NCBI GenBank assembly: GCA_023391425.1
Contig: JAEWAX010000106.1
Span: 1 to 46,032 of the forward strand
Origin: Bacillota bacterium
GTDB lineage: Bacteria > Bacillota > Clostridia > Acetivibrionales > DSM-1351
Direction of reading: 5' to 3'
DNA: 46,032 nt
The notes beneath the pieces were generated by a model, which was not told the DNA's origin, ran no database searches, and was given only the letters and a program-made list of their open reading frames with translations. Positions 33,788 to 42,429 of the stretch are shown piece after piece; the stretch's first letter is position 1, and each line of letters starts with the position of its first letter. The translations under genes were made by a program, and so were the position numbers.

Positions 33788-35221
33788 GTGAAGAATAATT
33801 TACTGAGCATTGATGAATATAGAAATAATCCGGAGTTTTACTTTTGTAAGAGCTTACGTTGTGCTAATAAAAAGAATATAAATAGTGCTTTAAAAAACTT
33901 ACTAAAAGCAATAGCGCTAGAGCCAGATAATTGTGAATATAAATTCAATGTTGCTTGCATCTTATCTGAATTGAAACGTCCTAAGGATGCAAATAAAATT
34001 TTCAATGACATACTCTTAAACTTTGATCCAACGATGTTTGATTGCTATTTTGGGTTGGGATGTAATAGCTTTGAAATTGGAGATGAAGAAAAAGCTGCTG
34101 AATATTTTGAAAAATATCTGTATTTTGATAGTGAAGGGGAGTTCAGTGAAGAAGTCGCTGAAATGATATTCTATTTAAAGTTTTACAATGGTATTTTTCA
34201 TAATGAGCGATTTATTAAACGTTCAAATATTAACTTTAAAAATGCTAAAAAGTTTCTATGCGAAAACAGACTGAATAGTGCAACTAGTGAGCTATGTAAA
34301 GCTGTAAGCTCAAATCCTTTTAATGTAAAGGCGAGGAACTTACTTACATTAACTCTGATAGCACAAGGGAATTATGTTCGTGCAAAGTACATTAGCAATA
34401 CTGTCAGAGACATTGATAAAGATGATGTATGGGCAAACTGTCTATACATCTATATTCTCTCTAATACAGGAAAACAAAAAAGGGTAAATAAACTTTTAGA
34501 AGTTTTACCTTTGGCAGAGATTCAAAATAGAGAAGAACTTCTTTGTGTTGCGACTACTTTATTAGTTTTTAATAAAGTAGAGGAGCTGATATTACTTTTA
34601 GAAATGTATATAACTGAATATAGTGATCCGCTTATTTACTCTACTTTATTGCTTGGATACACACTAACCCAAAATATAGAAAAGTTTAATGGGATATATA
34701 AAATTTTATTCTCTTTGTGTAAGACTAATATTGAACTTGTTGGATGGTTAGAATGTATTAAAAGAAATATTAATTCGCAAAATGAGAAATTATTAGCGAT
34801 AGATGAATATAATAAAATATTCAGTATAAATAAAGAAGTAAATAACCCCATTTACCACCCAAAGAAATATCAAGAATTATATTTAAAAATACGTAGACCA
34901 AAACAAAAACTAAGCAAAAAGTATGAACCAATAATAGCTTGTGCAGTAAGACACAGGGAAATAATGTATACACAGTATTATGAAAAGGAAATAATAAGTA
35001 TACTAAATAACTGTTTATTAGATTCCAAAGGCTCACTTGAGATTCAAAACAACGATATAGCAGCATATTCCGCAGCACTTGAGTATAATTATTGTAAACA
35101 GTACTTTATTGAAGTGGGAAAAAAAGAGATAATTCAAAAATATAATCTTTCTTCAATATCATTTGATAGAGCTTTGAAAAAATTAGAGTTAAATTTTGAT
35201 AAAAAGTTGTTAAAATCATGA
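33788..35221 (+). CDS. TPR-repeat protein of unknown function coupled to hisIE
   Basis: 477 residues. At least three tetratricopeptide-like repeats are seen in the N-terminal third (SALKNLLKAIALEPDNCEY, DANKIFNDILLNFDP, KAAEYFEKYLYFDSEG) and others, weaker, between 150 and 320. The C-terminal 120 residues are basic and show no motif I recognise. There is no signal peptide or membrane segment. The GTG start directly abuts the hisIE stop, with AAGGGAAG inside hisIE as ribosome binding site, so translation is likely coupled to the his operon. No histidine enzyme activity is apparent; a scaffold or interaction role is a guess. Confidence 0.8.
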   Translation: MKNNLLSIDEYRNNPEFYFCKSLRCANKKNINSALKNLLKAIALEPDNCEYKFNVACILSELKRPKDANKIFNDILLNFDPTMFDCYFGLGCNSFEIGDEEKAAEYFEKYLYFDSEGEFSEEVAEMIFYLKFYNGIFHNERFIKRSNINFKNAKKFLCENRLNSATSELCKAVSSNPFNVKARNLLTLTLIAQGNYVRAKYISNTVRDIDKDDVWANCLYIYILSNTGKQKRVNKLLEVLPLAEIQNREELLCVATTLLVFNKVEELILLLEMYITEYSDPLIYSTLLLGYTLTQNIEKFNGIYKILFSLCKTNIELVGWLECIKRNINSQNEKLLAIDEYNKIFSINKEVNNPIYHPKKYQELYLKIRRPKQKLSKKYEPIIACAVRHREIMYTQYYEKEIISILNNCLLDSKGSLEIQNNDIAAYSAALEYNYCKQYFIEVGKKEIIQKYNLSSISFDRALKKLELNFDKKLLKS

Positions 35222-35302
35222 GTAAATAGAAGAAACGGGTAGGTTTGAAGTTGTAATTTGACTAACTGCTAAAATATAGCTATTTTTATTGATATAGGAT
35301 GT

Positions 35303-35331
35303 TTGAAAATATTCTATTCAATATATAATAT
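35303..35331 (+). promoter_or_regulatory. Sigma-A promoter of groESL
   Basis: TTGAAA (35303-35308) and TAATAT (35326-35331) are spaced by 17 bases, just upstream of the CIRCE operator. Confidence 0.65.
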
Positions 35332-35341
35332 AATAATATGA

Positions 35342-35368
35342 TTAGCACTCATTAGTGGTGAGTGCTAA
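35342..35368 (+). promoter_or_regulatory. CIRCE operator (HrcA-binding site)
   Basis: TTAGCACTC, nine bases, GAGTGCTAA: an exact match to the CIRCE inverted repeat bound by the heat-shock repressor HrcA. It lies between the promoter and groES. Confidence 0.98.
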
Positions 35369-35398
35369 CAGGAACCAAATTTTTAAGGAGGTAAAACA

Positions 35399-35683
35399 AT
35401 GAAGATAAAACCATTAGGTGATAAAGTCGTTATTAAAATGCTTGAGGTAGAAGAAACAACTAAAAGCGGAATAGTATTACCAGGAAGTGCAAAAGAAAAG
35501 CCACAGGTAGCTGAAGTTGTAGCTGTTGGACCTGGAACAGTAGTTGATGGAAAAGAAGTAAAAATGGAAGTTAAAGTTGGAGACAAAGTACTTATGAGCA
35601 AATATTCTGGAACTGAAGTAAAGTATGAAGGCCAGGAATATACAATATTAAAGCAGGGCGATATACTTGCTATTGTTGAATAA
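35399..35683 (+). CDS. groES: Co-chaperonin GroES
   Basis: 94 residues, the standard length. It forms the heptameric lid of the GroEL chamber. The start MKIKPLGDKVVIK, the mobile loop EETTKSGIVLPGSAKEKPQ, and the closing YTILKQGDILAIVE are typical. AAGGAGGT precedes the ATG. groEL follows after 21 bases, and the pair is under CIRCE/HrcA heat-shock control. Confidence 0.98.
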   Translation: MKIKPLGDKVVIKMLEVEETTKSGIVLPGSAKEKPQVAEVVAVGPGTVVDGKEVKMEVKVGDKVLMSKYSGTEVKYEGQEYTILKQGDILAIVE

Positions 35684-35704
35684 ATTTATAGGAGGCAATA
35701 AAAG

Positions 35705-37336
35705 ATGGCAAAAGAAATCAAATTTGGAGAAGAAGCTAGACGTGCACTTGAAAATGGTGTAAATCAATTAGCTGATACAGTAAAAGTTACCCTTGGACCA
35801 AAGGGAAGAAATGTTGTTTTAGACAAGAAATTTGGCTCACCTTTAATTACAAATGATGGTGTTACTATAGCTAAAGAGATTGAGCTTGAAGATAAATTCG
35901 AAAATATGGGTGCTCAGCTCGTCAAGGAAGTTGCTACAAAGACAAATGATGTAGCTGGTGATGGTACTACAACAGCAACTCTTCTTGCACAAGCAATTAT
36001 TAGAGAAGGTATGAAAAATGTTGCAGCAGGCGCAAACCCAATGATTTTAAAAAGAGGTTTACAAAAAGCTGTTGATGTTGCAGTAGCTGGAATAAAAACT
36101 AATAGTCAGAAAATTAAGGGAAAAGAAGATATCGCAAGAGTTGCAACTATATCAGCTAATGATGACGTAATTGGAACTCTTATTGCTGATGCAATGGAAA
36201 AGGTTACAAATGATGGTGTTATAACTGTTGAAGAATCAAAGACAATGGGCACTAACCTTGAAGTTGTTGAAGGAATGCAGTTTGACAGAGGATATCTATC
36301 AGCATACATGGTTACTGATACTGATAAGTTAGAAGCTGTTTTAGATGATCCATATATACTTATTACAGACAAGAAAATTACTAACATTCAAGAGATTCTT
36401 CCAATCCTTGAGCAGATAGTTCAACAGGGTAAGAAGCTCATGATTATAGCAGAAGATGTTGAAGGTGAAGCTCTTGCAACTCTCGTTGTTAATAAGCTAA
36501 GAGGAACCTTTACTTGTGTAGCTGTTAAAGCACCTGGATTTGGTGATAGAAGAAAAGCTATGCTCCAAGATATTGCTGCTCTAACAGGTGGTGAAGTAAT
36601 AACTGAAGAATTGGGTCTTGACTTAAAAGAGACTACAATCGCTCAGCTTGGTAAAGCAAGACAGGTTATTATTCAAAAAGAAAACACTATTATCGTAGAT
36701 GGCGCAGGCAGCCAAGATGATATCAAGAATAGAATTGCTTCAATTAAAGCCCAAATCGAAGATACAACTTCAGATTTTGATAGAGAAAAGCTTCAAGAAA
36801 GACTTGCAAAACTATCAGGTGGAGTAGCAGTTATCCAAGTTGGTGCTGCAACTGAAACTGAAATGAAGGAAAAGAAGCTTAGAATTGAAGATGCACTTGC
36901 TGCTACAAGAGCTGCAGTTGAAGAAGGTATCGTAGCTGGTGGTGGTACAGTTTTAGTTAATGTAATTCCTGATGTTGCTAAGTTGCTAGAAACAACAACT
37001 GGTGATGAAAAAACTGGTGTACAGATTATACTTAGAGCTCTTGAAGAGCCAATCAGACAAATAGCTGCTAATGCTGGTCTTGAAGGTTCAGTAATAGTTG
37101 ACAAAATTAAAGCAAGTAAAAAGGGTATTGGATTTGATGCTCTTAACGAAAAATATATCGATATGATTGAAAGTGGAATAGTTGACCCTGCAAAGGTTAC
37201 TAGATCAGCTCTACAAAATGCAGCATCTGTTGCATCAATGGTTCTTACAACTGAGAGTGTTGTTGCTGACAAACCAGAACCAGAAGCTCCAGCTATGCCG
37301 GGTGGAATGCCAGGCGGAATGGGTGGCATGTACTAG
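35705..37336 (+). CDS. groEL: Chaperonin GroEL
   Basis: 543 residues, ending in the flexible Gly-Gly-Met tail. It is the ATP-driven double-ring folding chamber. Seen are TLGPKGRNVVLDKKFGSP (ATP site), DVAGDGTTTATLLAQAI (catalytic Asp region), the apical domain in the middle, and VEEGIVAGGG near the end. The ribosome binding site ATAGGAGGCA lies between the two genes. A hairpin with a modest T-rich tail follows. Confidence 0.99.
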   Translation: MAKEIKFGEEARRALENGVNQLADTVKVTLGPKGRNVVLDKKFGSPLITNDGVTIAKEIELEDKFENMGAQLVKEVATKTNDVAGDGTTTATLLAQAIIREGMKNVAAGANPMILKRGLQKAVDVAVAGIKTNSQKIKGKEDIARVATISANDDVIGTLIADAMEKVTNDGVITVEESKTMGTNLEVVEGMQFDRGYLSAYMVTDTDKLEAVLDDPYILITDKKITNIQEILPILEQIVQQGKKLMIIAEDVEGEALATLVVNKLRGTFTCVAVKAPGFGDRRKAMLQDIAALTGGEVITEELGLDLKETTIAQLGKARQVIIQKENTIIVDGAGSQDDIKNRIASIKAQIEDTTSDFDREKLQERLAKLSGGVAVIQVGAATETEMKEKKLRIEDALAATRAAVEEGIVAGGGTVLVNVIPDVAKLLETTTGDEKTGVQIILRALEEPIRQIAANAGLEGSVIVDKIKASKKGIGFDALNEKYIDMIESGIVDPAKVTRSALQNAASVASMVLTTESVVADKPEPEAPAMPGGMPGGMGGMY

Positions 37337-37351
37337 GAATAAATTTTCAGC

Positions 37352-37392
37352 GGAGGGTGTTCTTTATAAGATCACCCTCTATTTATATTTAT
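37352..37392 (+). terminator. Rho-independent terminator of groESL
   Basis: GAGGGTG (37353-37359) pairs with CACCCTC (37373-37379), followed by TATTTATATTTATT. Confidence 0.75.
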
Positions 37393-37394
37393 TC

Positions 37395-37517
37395 GGTGTC
37401 TACCGTCGCTACTCTTGCATAAGTGCAACAGTAAAGTGGAGGTACGACCTTGGAATGCGATTTCTAAGATTCAAGGGGGTAAAAACACTTCCGAATGAAT
37501 TTAAGTAATCTGCTTAT
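37395..37517 (+). repeat. Dispersed repeat family 2, copy C (full length, diverged)
   Basis: It shares with 13228-13354 the start GTGTCTACCG, an inner small hairpin (TTGCA/TGCAA here, CTGCA/TGCAG there), GGTACGACCTTGGA, GCGATTTCTAAG and the terminal TCTGCTTA. The change of C-G to T-A at the outer inner-hairpin pair keeps the pairing. The second hairpin is largely lost. Confidence 0.78.
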
Positions 37518-37670
37518 AATAAATTTGAAAAAAATGATTATTAATGATAGAATTCATTATAATATACAAATATAAAAATTAATTATAAATTATTGATTTA
37601 TGTACTTGATATTATTCCATTTATTTATTATTATTTATAAAAGCTTCAGAATTTTCGAGGAGGGGTCTAG
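37518..37670. other. AT-rich leader before the small membrane-protein gene
   Basis: Nothing is recognised apart from GAGGAGGGG (37658-37666), the ribosome binding site for the TTG start at 37671. Together with the groESL terminator and repeat copy C it makes up the gap after groEL. Confidence 0.4.
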
Positions 37671-38174
37671 TTGGACATATTTTTGGAGAAAATAGTAAAG
37701 CGTAAGAAAACTATGATTGACAGTGCGATTATTGCAGGAATTGTTGTACTGGCGATACTGTTAATAATGATTTTAGGCTCTATCAAATTTCTTAGTTCAT
37801 TTTTTCTATTATTCATCGTTGGTATAGGTTATCTTGCTTATATTTTTATAAGAGGTAGGAATGTTGAATATGAGTATATTGTTACTAATGGAGATTTAGA
37901 CATTGACATGATAATCGCGCAAAGAAAACGTAAAAGAATTTTTAGTGGATCTTGCAAGGATTTTGAAATGGTTGCCAAATTAACTAGTGGTCAATATGAT
38001 AACAATACCCAAAGTATTAAAAATCGTATAGTAGCTGTATCTTCAATGGAATCATCAGATGTTTACTTTATTTCAACAGTTAAAGATGGACAGAAGACCC
38101 TTGTTTTTTTTGAACCACATGCTAAAATGATAGAATCATTCAAGAAATACATTCCACGAAAGATTTTTGAATGA
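37671..38174 (+). CDS. Small conserved membrane protein (DUF6106-like)
   Basis: 167 residues. Two adjacent transmembrane helices (about 17-37 and 40-59; IIAGIVVLAILLIMIL and FFLLFIVGIGYLAYIFI) are followed by a cytosolic domain starting EYEYIVTNGDLDIDMIIAQRKRKRIF, which resembles a clostridial family of unknown function. The layout recalls small membrane PH-like proteins. The start is TTG with GAGGAGGGG upstream. It is followed by its own terminator; the function is unknown. Confidence 0.78.
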   Translation: MDIFLEKIVKRKKTMIDSAIIAGIVVLAILLIMILGSIKFLSSFFLLFIVGIGYLAYIFIRGRNVEYEYIVTNGDLDIDMIIAQRKRKRIFSGSCKDFEMVAKLTSGQYDNNTQSIKNRIVAVSSMESSDVYFISTVKDGQKTLVFFEPHAKMIESFKKYIPRKIFE

Positions 38175-38179
38175 TTTTG

Positions 38180-38214
38180 AAAAGAGGCAAAGGACATTTG
38201 TTCTTTGCTTTTTT
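38180..38214 (+). terminator. Rho-independent terminator after the small membrane-protein gene
   Basis: GCAAAGGA (38187-38194) pairs with TTCTTTGC (38201-38208) across a CATTTG loop, followed by TTTTTT. Confidence 0.88.
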
Positions 38215-38272
38215 GACACAAATTTAAAATAATTTCTAAATTTAAATATTTGATAAGGAGGAATTCGGAAAA

Positions 38273-39778
38273 ATGGCGTATTTTTACAGTGAACCATCTA
38301 GAACATTTAGTGAATATCTATTAGTACCAAATCTAACTACAAAGGCGTGTATGCCGGGCAATGTTACCCTAAAGACTCCAATAGTAAAGTATAAGGTAGG
38401 GGAAAAGCCAACACTTGAATTGAATATTCCAGTTGCATCCGCTATAATGCAATCTGTATCAGATGACAATATGGCAATTGCATTGGCAAAATGTGGAGGA
38501 ATATCATTTGTTTATGGTTCACAAAGTATTGAAAAACAAGCTGATATGGTTCGAAAGGTAAAAAAATATAAAGCTGGTTTCGTTGCTAGTGATAGTAACC
38601 TAAGACCTGATGATACCCTTAGAGATGTTGTTAATATAAAGGAAAAAACAGGACATGCAACAATAGCAATTACTGAAGATGGCACATCTACTGGAAAATT
38701 AGCTGGAATTGTTACGAGCAGAGATTACAGACTTAGTAGAGCATCGTTAGATCAGAAAATAAGTGAGTTTATGACTCCTTTTTCACAGCTTATTTATGCT
38801 CATGAAGGTATATCGTTAAAAGAAGCAAATGATATGATTTGGGAACATAAGCTAAACTGCCTTCCAATTATAGATAATAATGATAGACTAGTATACTTAG
38901 TTTTTAGAAAAGACTATGATAGCCACAAAGAAAATCCTAATGAATTACTTGATAGCAAAAAGCGCCTTATTGTTGGTGCAGGAATTAACACTAGAGATTA
39001 TAAGGAAAGAGTTACTGCTTTAGTTGAAGCTGGTGTTGACGTGGTTTGTATTGATTCATCAGATGGATACAGCGAGTGGCAATCCGATACAATTAAGTGG
39101 ATAAAGGATACCTATAATGGTGAAATTAAAGTGGGCGCTGGTAATGTTGTTGATAGAGAAGGCTTCAGATATCTAGTAAATGCAGGTGCTGATTTTATTA
39201 AAGTAGGAATCGGAGGAGGCTCTATCTGTATAACAAGAGAACAGAAGGGTATCGGTAGAGGACAAGCTTCTTCAATTATTGAGGTTTCTGCAGCACGTGA
39301 TGAATATTTAAAAGAGACAGGTGTTTACATCCCTATATGCTCAGATGGAGGAATAGTACACGATTACCATATTGTACTTGCACTTGCAATGGGTGCTGAT
39401 TTTGTGATGCTTGGAAGGTATTTTGCAAGATTTGACGAAAGCCCAACAAGAAAAATAAAAGTTGGTGGAAACTTTGTTAAGGAGTACTGGGGTGAAGGTT
39501 CAAACCGTGCTAGAAATTGGCAAAGATATGATATGGGTGGAGACTCTAAGCTAGGATTTGAAGAAGGTGTAGACTCCTATGTACCATATGCAGGTAAGCT
39601 TAAAGATAATTTGGACACAACTATCTATAAGGTGAAATCTACAATGTGTAATTGTGGAGCTTTATCAATTCCTGATTTACAACAAAGAGCTAGGCTAACT
39701 CTTGTTTCAGCTACTAGTATTAAAGAGGGTGGAGCTCATGATGTAATTCTAAAAGATAATGAATTATCTTCATCTTGA
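38273..39778 (+). CDS. guaB: IMP dehydrogenase
   Basis: 501 residues. It oxidises IMP to XMP, the committed step to GMP. The catalytic loop reads GGGSICITRE with Cys319, a variant of the usual GPGSICTTR. Two CBS domains are inserted at about 100-215 (TGHATIAITEDG, NCLPIIDNNDRLVYLV). SDGGIVHDYHIVLALAMGAD and ARNWQRYDMGG mark the phosphate site and the mobile flap. GVGRPQ is GIGRGQ here, as in a divergent branch of the family. GATAAGGAGGAA precedes the ATG. GMP reductase is the alternative, but CBS domains and length favour IMPDH. Confidence 0.9.
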   Translation: MAYFYSEPSRTFSEYLLVPNLTTKACMPGNVTLKTPIVKYKVGEKPTLELNIPVASAIMQSVSDDNMAIALAKCGGISFVYGSQSIEKQADMVRKVKKYKAGFVASDSNLRPDDTLRDVVNIKEKTGHATIAITEDGTSTGKLAGIVTSRDYRLSRASLDQKISEFMTPFSQLIYAHEGISLKEANDMIWEHKLNCLPIIDNNDRLVYLVFRKDYDSHKENPNELLDSKKRLIVGAGINTRDYKERVTALVEAGVDVVCIDSSDGYSEWQSDTIKWIKDTYNGEIKVGAGNVVDREGFRYLVNAGADFIKVGIGGGSICITREQKGIGRGQASSIIEVSAARDEYLKETGVYIPICSDGGIVHDYHIVLALAMGADFVMLGRYFARFDESPTRKIKVGGNFVKEYWGEGSNRARNWQRYDMGGDSKLGFEEGVDSYVPYAGKLKDNLDTTIYKVKSTMCNCGALSIPDLQQRARLTLVSATSIKEGGAHDVILKDNELSSS

Positions 39779-39861
39779 TAGTGACATTCTATCTATATAT
39801 AGGTCTAAAAAAAAGTATAATGCATATTCTTTTATAAACTGTAAAATATTGGAGAGGGTTC

Positions 39862-39890
39862 TTGACATTGTTTTATATGTACTTTATAAT
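39862..39890 (+). promoter_or_regulatory. Consensus sigma-A promoter upstream of greA
   Basis: TTGACA (39862-39867), exactly 17 bases, TATAAT (39885-39890). Transcription should start near 39897, leaving a leader of about 150 bases before greA. Confidence 0.8.
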
Positions 39891-40048
39891 AAGTAAGCGA
39901 AACAGCTGACCTAAGGCTTCATAAATTTTTTCTATAGATGTGGATTTTATTATTAAATAGACAGCATAATTAAGGATTTACAAGGAATAATATTTTTAAT
40001 TATGATTGGGTTAGCAGAAAAAATTAAGTGTAAAGGAGAGGGCTTCAA

Positions 40049-40525
40049 ATGTCAGCAAAAGAAGTCGTATTAACATACGAAGGTTTGAAAAAATTAGAAG
40101 AGGAATTAGAGCTTTTAAGAGGTACGAAGAGAAAAGAAGTTGCCGAGAGAATAAAGCAGGCACTTTCATTTGGAGATATATCTGAGAATTCAGAGTACGA
40201 TGAAGCGAAAAATGAACAGGCACAGGTTGAAGGCAGAATAGTACAGCTTGAATCTATGCTAAAGCATGCTCGCTTAATAGATGAGGATGATGTTTTAACT
40301 GATGTAGTTAGTGTAGGAGCTAAGGTAAAGCTTTATGATATTGAGTTTGATGAAGAGGTAGAATATCATATTGTTGGTTCCACTGAGGCTAATCCAATTA
40401 AGTCTAAAATATCAAATGAATCACCAGTTGGTGCAGCACTAATCGGTCATAAAAAGGATGATATTATAGAAGTACAAGTGCCAGATGGCTCAATAAAATT
40501 TAAGATACTTGAGATTTCAAAGTAG
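40049..40525 (+). CDS. greA: Transcription elongation factor GreA
   Basis: 158 residues, the standard length. GreA enters the RNA polymerase secondary channel and stimulates cleavage of backtracked RNA. The N-terminal coiled coil (about 8-78) carries the acidic tip GDISENSEYDEAKNEQA. The C-terminal FKBP-like domain has VGSTEANP and SPVGAALIGHKKDD. AAAGGAGAGG precedes the ATG. It has its own strong promoter and terminator and so is a single-gene unit. Confidence 0.98.
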   Translation: MSAKEVVLTYEGLKKLEEELELLRGTKRKEVAERIKQALSFGDISENSEYDEAKNEQAQVEGRIVQLESMLKHARLIDEDDVLTDVVSVGAKVKLYDIEFDEEVEYHIVGSTEANPIKSKISNESPVGAALIGHKKDDIIEVQVPDGSIKFKILEISK

Positions 40526-40583
40526 AAAAAAATGTATACAATATCTGTTGCTACTTGATATTAAATTAATATATAATTATGAT

Positions 40584-40615
40584 AACAGTTTACATTACGA
40601 TGTAAACTGTTTTTT
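40584..40615 (+). terminator. Rho-independent terminator of greA
   Basis: AACAGTTTACAT (40584-40595), tetraloop TACG, ATGTAAACTGTT (40600-40611), then T run. Confidence 0.95.
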
Positions 40616-40617
40616 AT

Positions 40618-40764
40618 AACGAGGCATAAGATATCCCCATTTCTACAAGTGGCGGGTACCGTTCCATTTTTCAGGCGTCGATCATATCTACCGCCTCGTT
40701 GAAACGCCGCTGAGGCAAGTAAATTTTTCTACAACCGAAAAATTTACTTTTGAACCAAGGCGTT
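40618..40764. repeat. Structured intergenic element with nested inverted repeats
   Basis: AACGAGGC (40618-40625) pairs with GCCTCGTT (40693-40700). AACGCC (40703-40708) pairs with GGCGTT (40759-40764) and encloses a perfect 13-bp hairpin, AAGTAAATTTTTC (40717-40729) with GAAAAATTTACTT (40737-40749). GGCGGGTA (40651-40658) can also pair with TACCGCC (40689-40695), competing with the first stem. No coding frame was found. The remaining gap to lysS is plain AT-rich sequence. Confidence 0.7.
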
Positions 40765-40884
40765 ATAATATATATGGTTTGTAACGATTTATATTAAAAG
40801 GTGCTATTGAAATATCATAAGAATGTACATTAGTATTATATTTAAATATACTAAATTATTAATTTTAATTTATGGAGGATATAA

Positions 40885-42387
40885 ATGTCAGAAGAGAATA
40901 TGCAAGCTAATGAACAGAATGAAGAGCAGGATTTAAGTGAAATACTTAAGGTTAGACGTTCAAAACTAAAAGATTTACAGGAAAAGGATAAGGACCCATT
41001 TAAGGTAGTTAAATATGATGTAATACATTCGACAAAAAATATTATAGATAACTTTGAATCACTAGAAGGACAAAATACCTCTATTGCCGGAAGATTGATG
41101 TCAAAGAGGGGAATGGGTAAAGCTAGTTTCTGTGATTTGCAGGATAGAGATGGAAAAATTCAGCTCTATGTTAGGAAGGATGAGGTCGGAGAAGAGAATT
41201 ATGAGCTCTTCAAAAAATATGATATTGGTGATATTGTAGGAATTAAGGGTGAAATATTTAAAACTCATAAGGGTGAAATATCTGTAAAAGTAAGAGAAAT
41301 CACGCTATTATCAAAGTCTTTGCTACCCTTACCAGAAAAATGGCATGGCTTGAAAGACACTGATTTAAGGTATAGGCAGAGATATGTTGACTTAATAGTT
41401 AATCCTGAGGTTAAGAATACATTTATACTTAGAAGCAAGATAATTAAGGCTATAAGAAAATTCCTAGATGATAAAGGATTCTTAGAGGTTGATACACCGC
41501 TTTTGAATACAATACCAGGCGGAGCTACTGCAAGGCCATTTATCACACATCATAATACATTAGATATTGATATGTATCTTAGAATTGCACCTGAGCTCTA
41601 TTTAAAGAGATTAATTGTAGGTGGCATGGAAAAAGTATACGAAATGGGTAGAATGTTTAGAAATGAAGGTATGTCTGTAAAGCATAATCCGGAATTTACT
41701 ATGATGGAAGTATATGAGGCTTATAATGATTATAAGGGTATGATGGAACTCACAGAAAACCTTATTTCAACTGTTGCAATGGAGACATTGGGAACTACCA
41801 AAATTGTTTATCAGGGACAGGAGATTGATTTAACTCCACCTTGGAACAGACTTTCAATGATAGAAGCAGTAAAACAGTATGCTGGGGTTGATTTTAATGA
41901 TATCAAAACGGATGAGGAAGCAAAGGCTGTTGCAGAATCAAAAAAAGTACATGTTAAAGACGGAATGGCACGTGGAGAAATATTAAGCCTTATGTTTGAA
42001 GAATTTGCTGAGAGTAATTTAATTCAGCCTACCTTTATATATGATTATCCAGTTGAGGTATCTCCGCTTACAAAGAGAAAACCTGATTGCCCAGAGCTTA
42101 CAGAACGGTTTGAATTTTTCATTACAGGAAGAGAAATGGGTAATGCTTACTCAGAGTTAAATGACCCTATTGATCAAAAAGAAAGATTTATAAGTCAGGT
42201 TAAAAAGAGAGATTCTGGTGATGAAGAAGCAAATATGATGGATGAGGATTATGTTACTGCATTAGAATACGGTATGCCTCCAACAGGAGGATTAGGAATA
42301 GGCGTAGACAGGCTCGTTATACTATTGACGGATTCAGCCTCAATTAGAGATATCTTATTATTCCCTACAATGAAACCGAGAGACTAA
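40885..42387 (+). CDS. lysS: Lysyl-tRNA synthetase, class II
   Basis: 500 residues, the standard length. It charges tRNA-Lys. The N-terminal OB-fold anticodon domain (about 65-165; SIAGRLMSKRGMGKASFCDL) is followed by the class II core. Motif 1 is near the KGFLEVDTPLL region, motif 2 is MFRNEGMSVKHNPEFTMMEV, and motif 3 is GGLGIGVDRLVILL. TATGGAGGATATA precedes the ATG. Confidence 0.98.
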   Translation: MSEENMQANEQNEEQDLSEILKVRRSKLKDLQEKDKDPFKVVKYDVIHSTKNIIDNFESLEGQNTSIAGRLMSKRGMGKASFCDLQDRDGKIQLYVRKDEVGEENYELFKKYDIGDIVGIKGEIFKTHKGEISVKVREITLLSKSLLPLPEKWHGLKDTDLRYRQRYVDLIVNPEVKNTFILRSKIIKAIRKFLDDKGFLEVDTPLLNTIPGGATARPFITHHNTLDIDMYLRIAPELYLKRLIVGGMEKVYEMGRMFRNEGMSVKHNPEFTMMEVYEAYNDYKGMMELTENLISTVAMETLGTTKIVYQGQEIDLTPPWNRLSMIEAVKQYAGVDFNDIKTDEEAKAVAESKKVHVKDGMARGEILSLMFEEFAESNLIQPTFIYDYPVEVSPLTKRKPDCPELTERFEFFITGREMGNAYSELNDPIDQKERFISQVKKRDSGDEEANMMDEDYVTALEYGMPPTGGLGIGVDRLVILLTDSASIRDILLFPTMKPRD

Positions 42388-42429
42388 TTGAAAACAACAT
42401 AATTAGGACACCCAGGATGGAGGTCTAAA

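Noticed and set aside
36793..37329. Open frame of 178 codons on the minus strand within groEL
   Set aside because: It is exactly antisense to a highly conserved gene, has no ribosome binding site, and its Ser/Pro/Ile-rich translation is typical of a shadow frame.
37182..37508. Plus-strand frame overlapping the groEL end and repeat copy C
   Set aside because: It is out of frame with groEL, runs through the terminator and a repeat, and has no motif.
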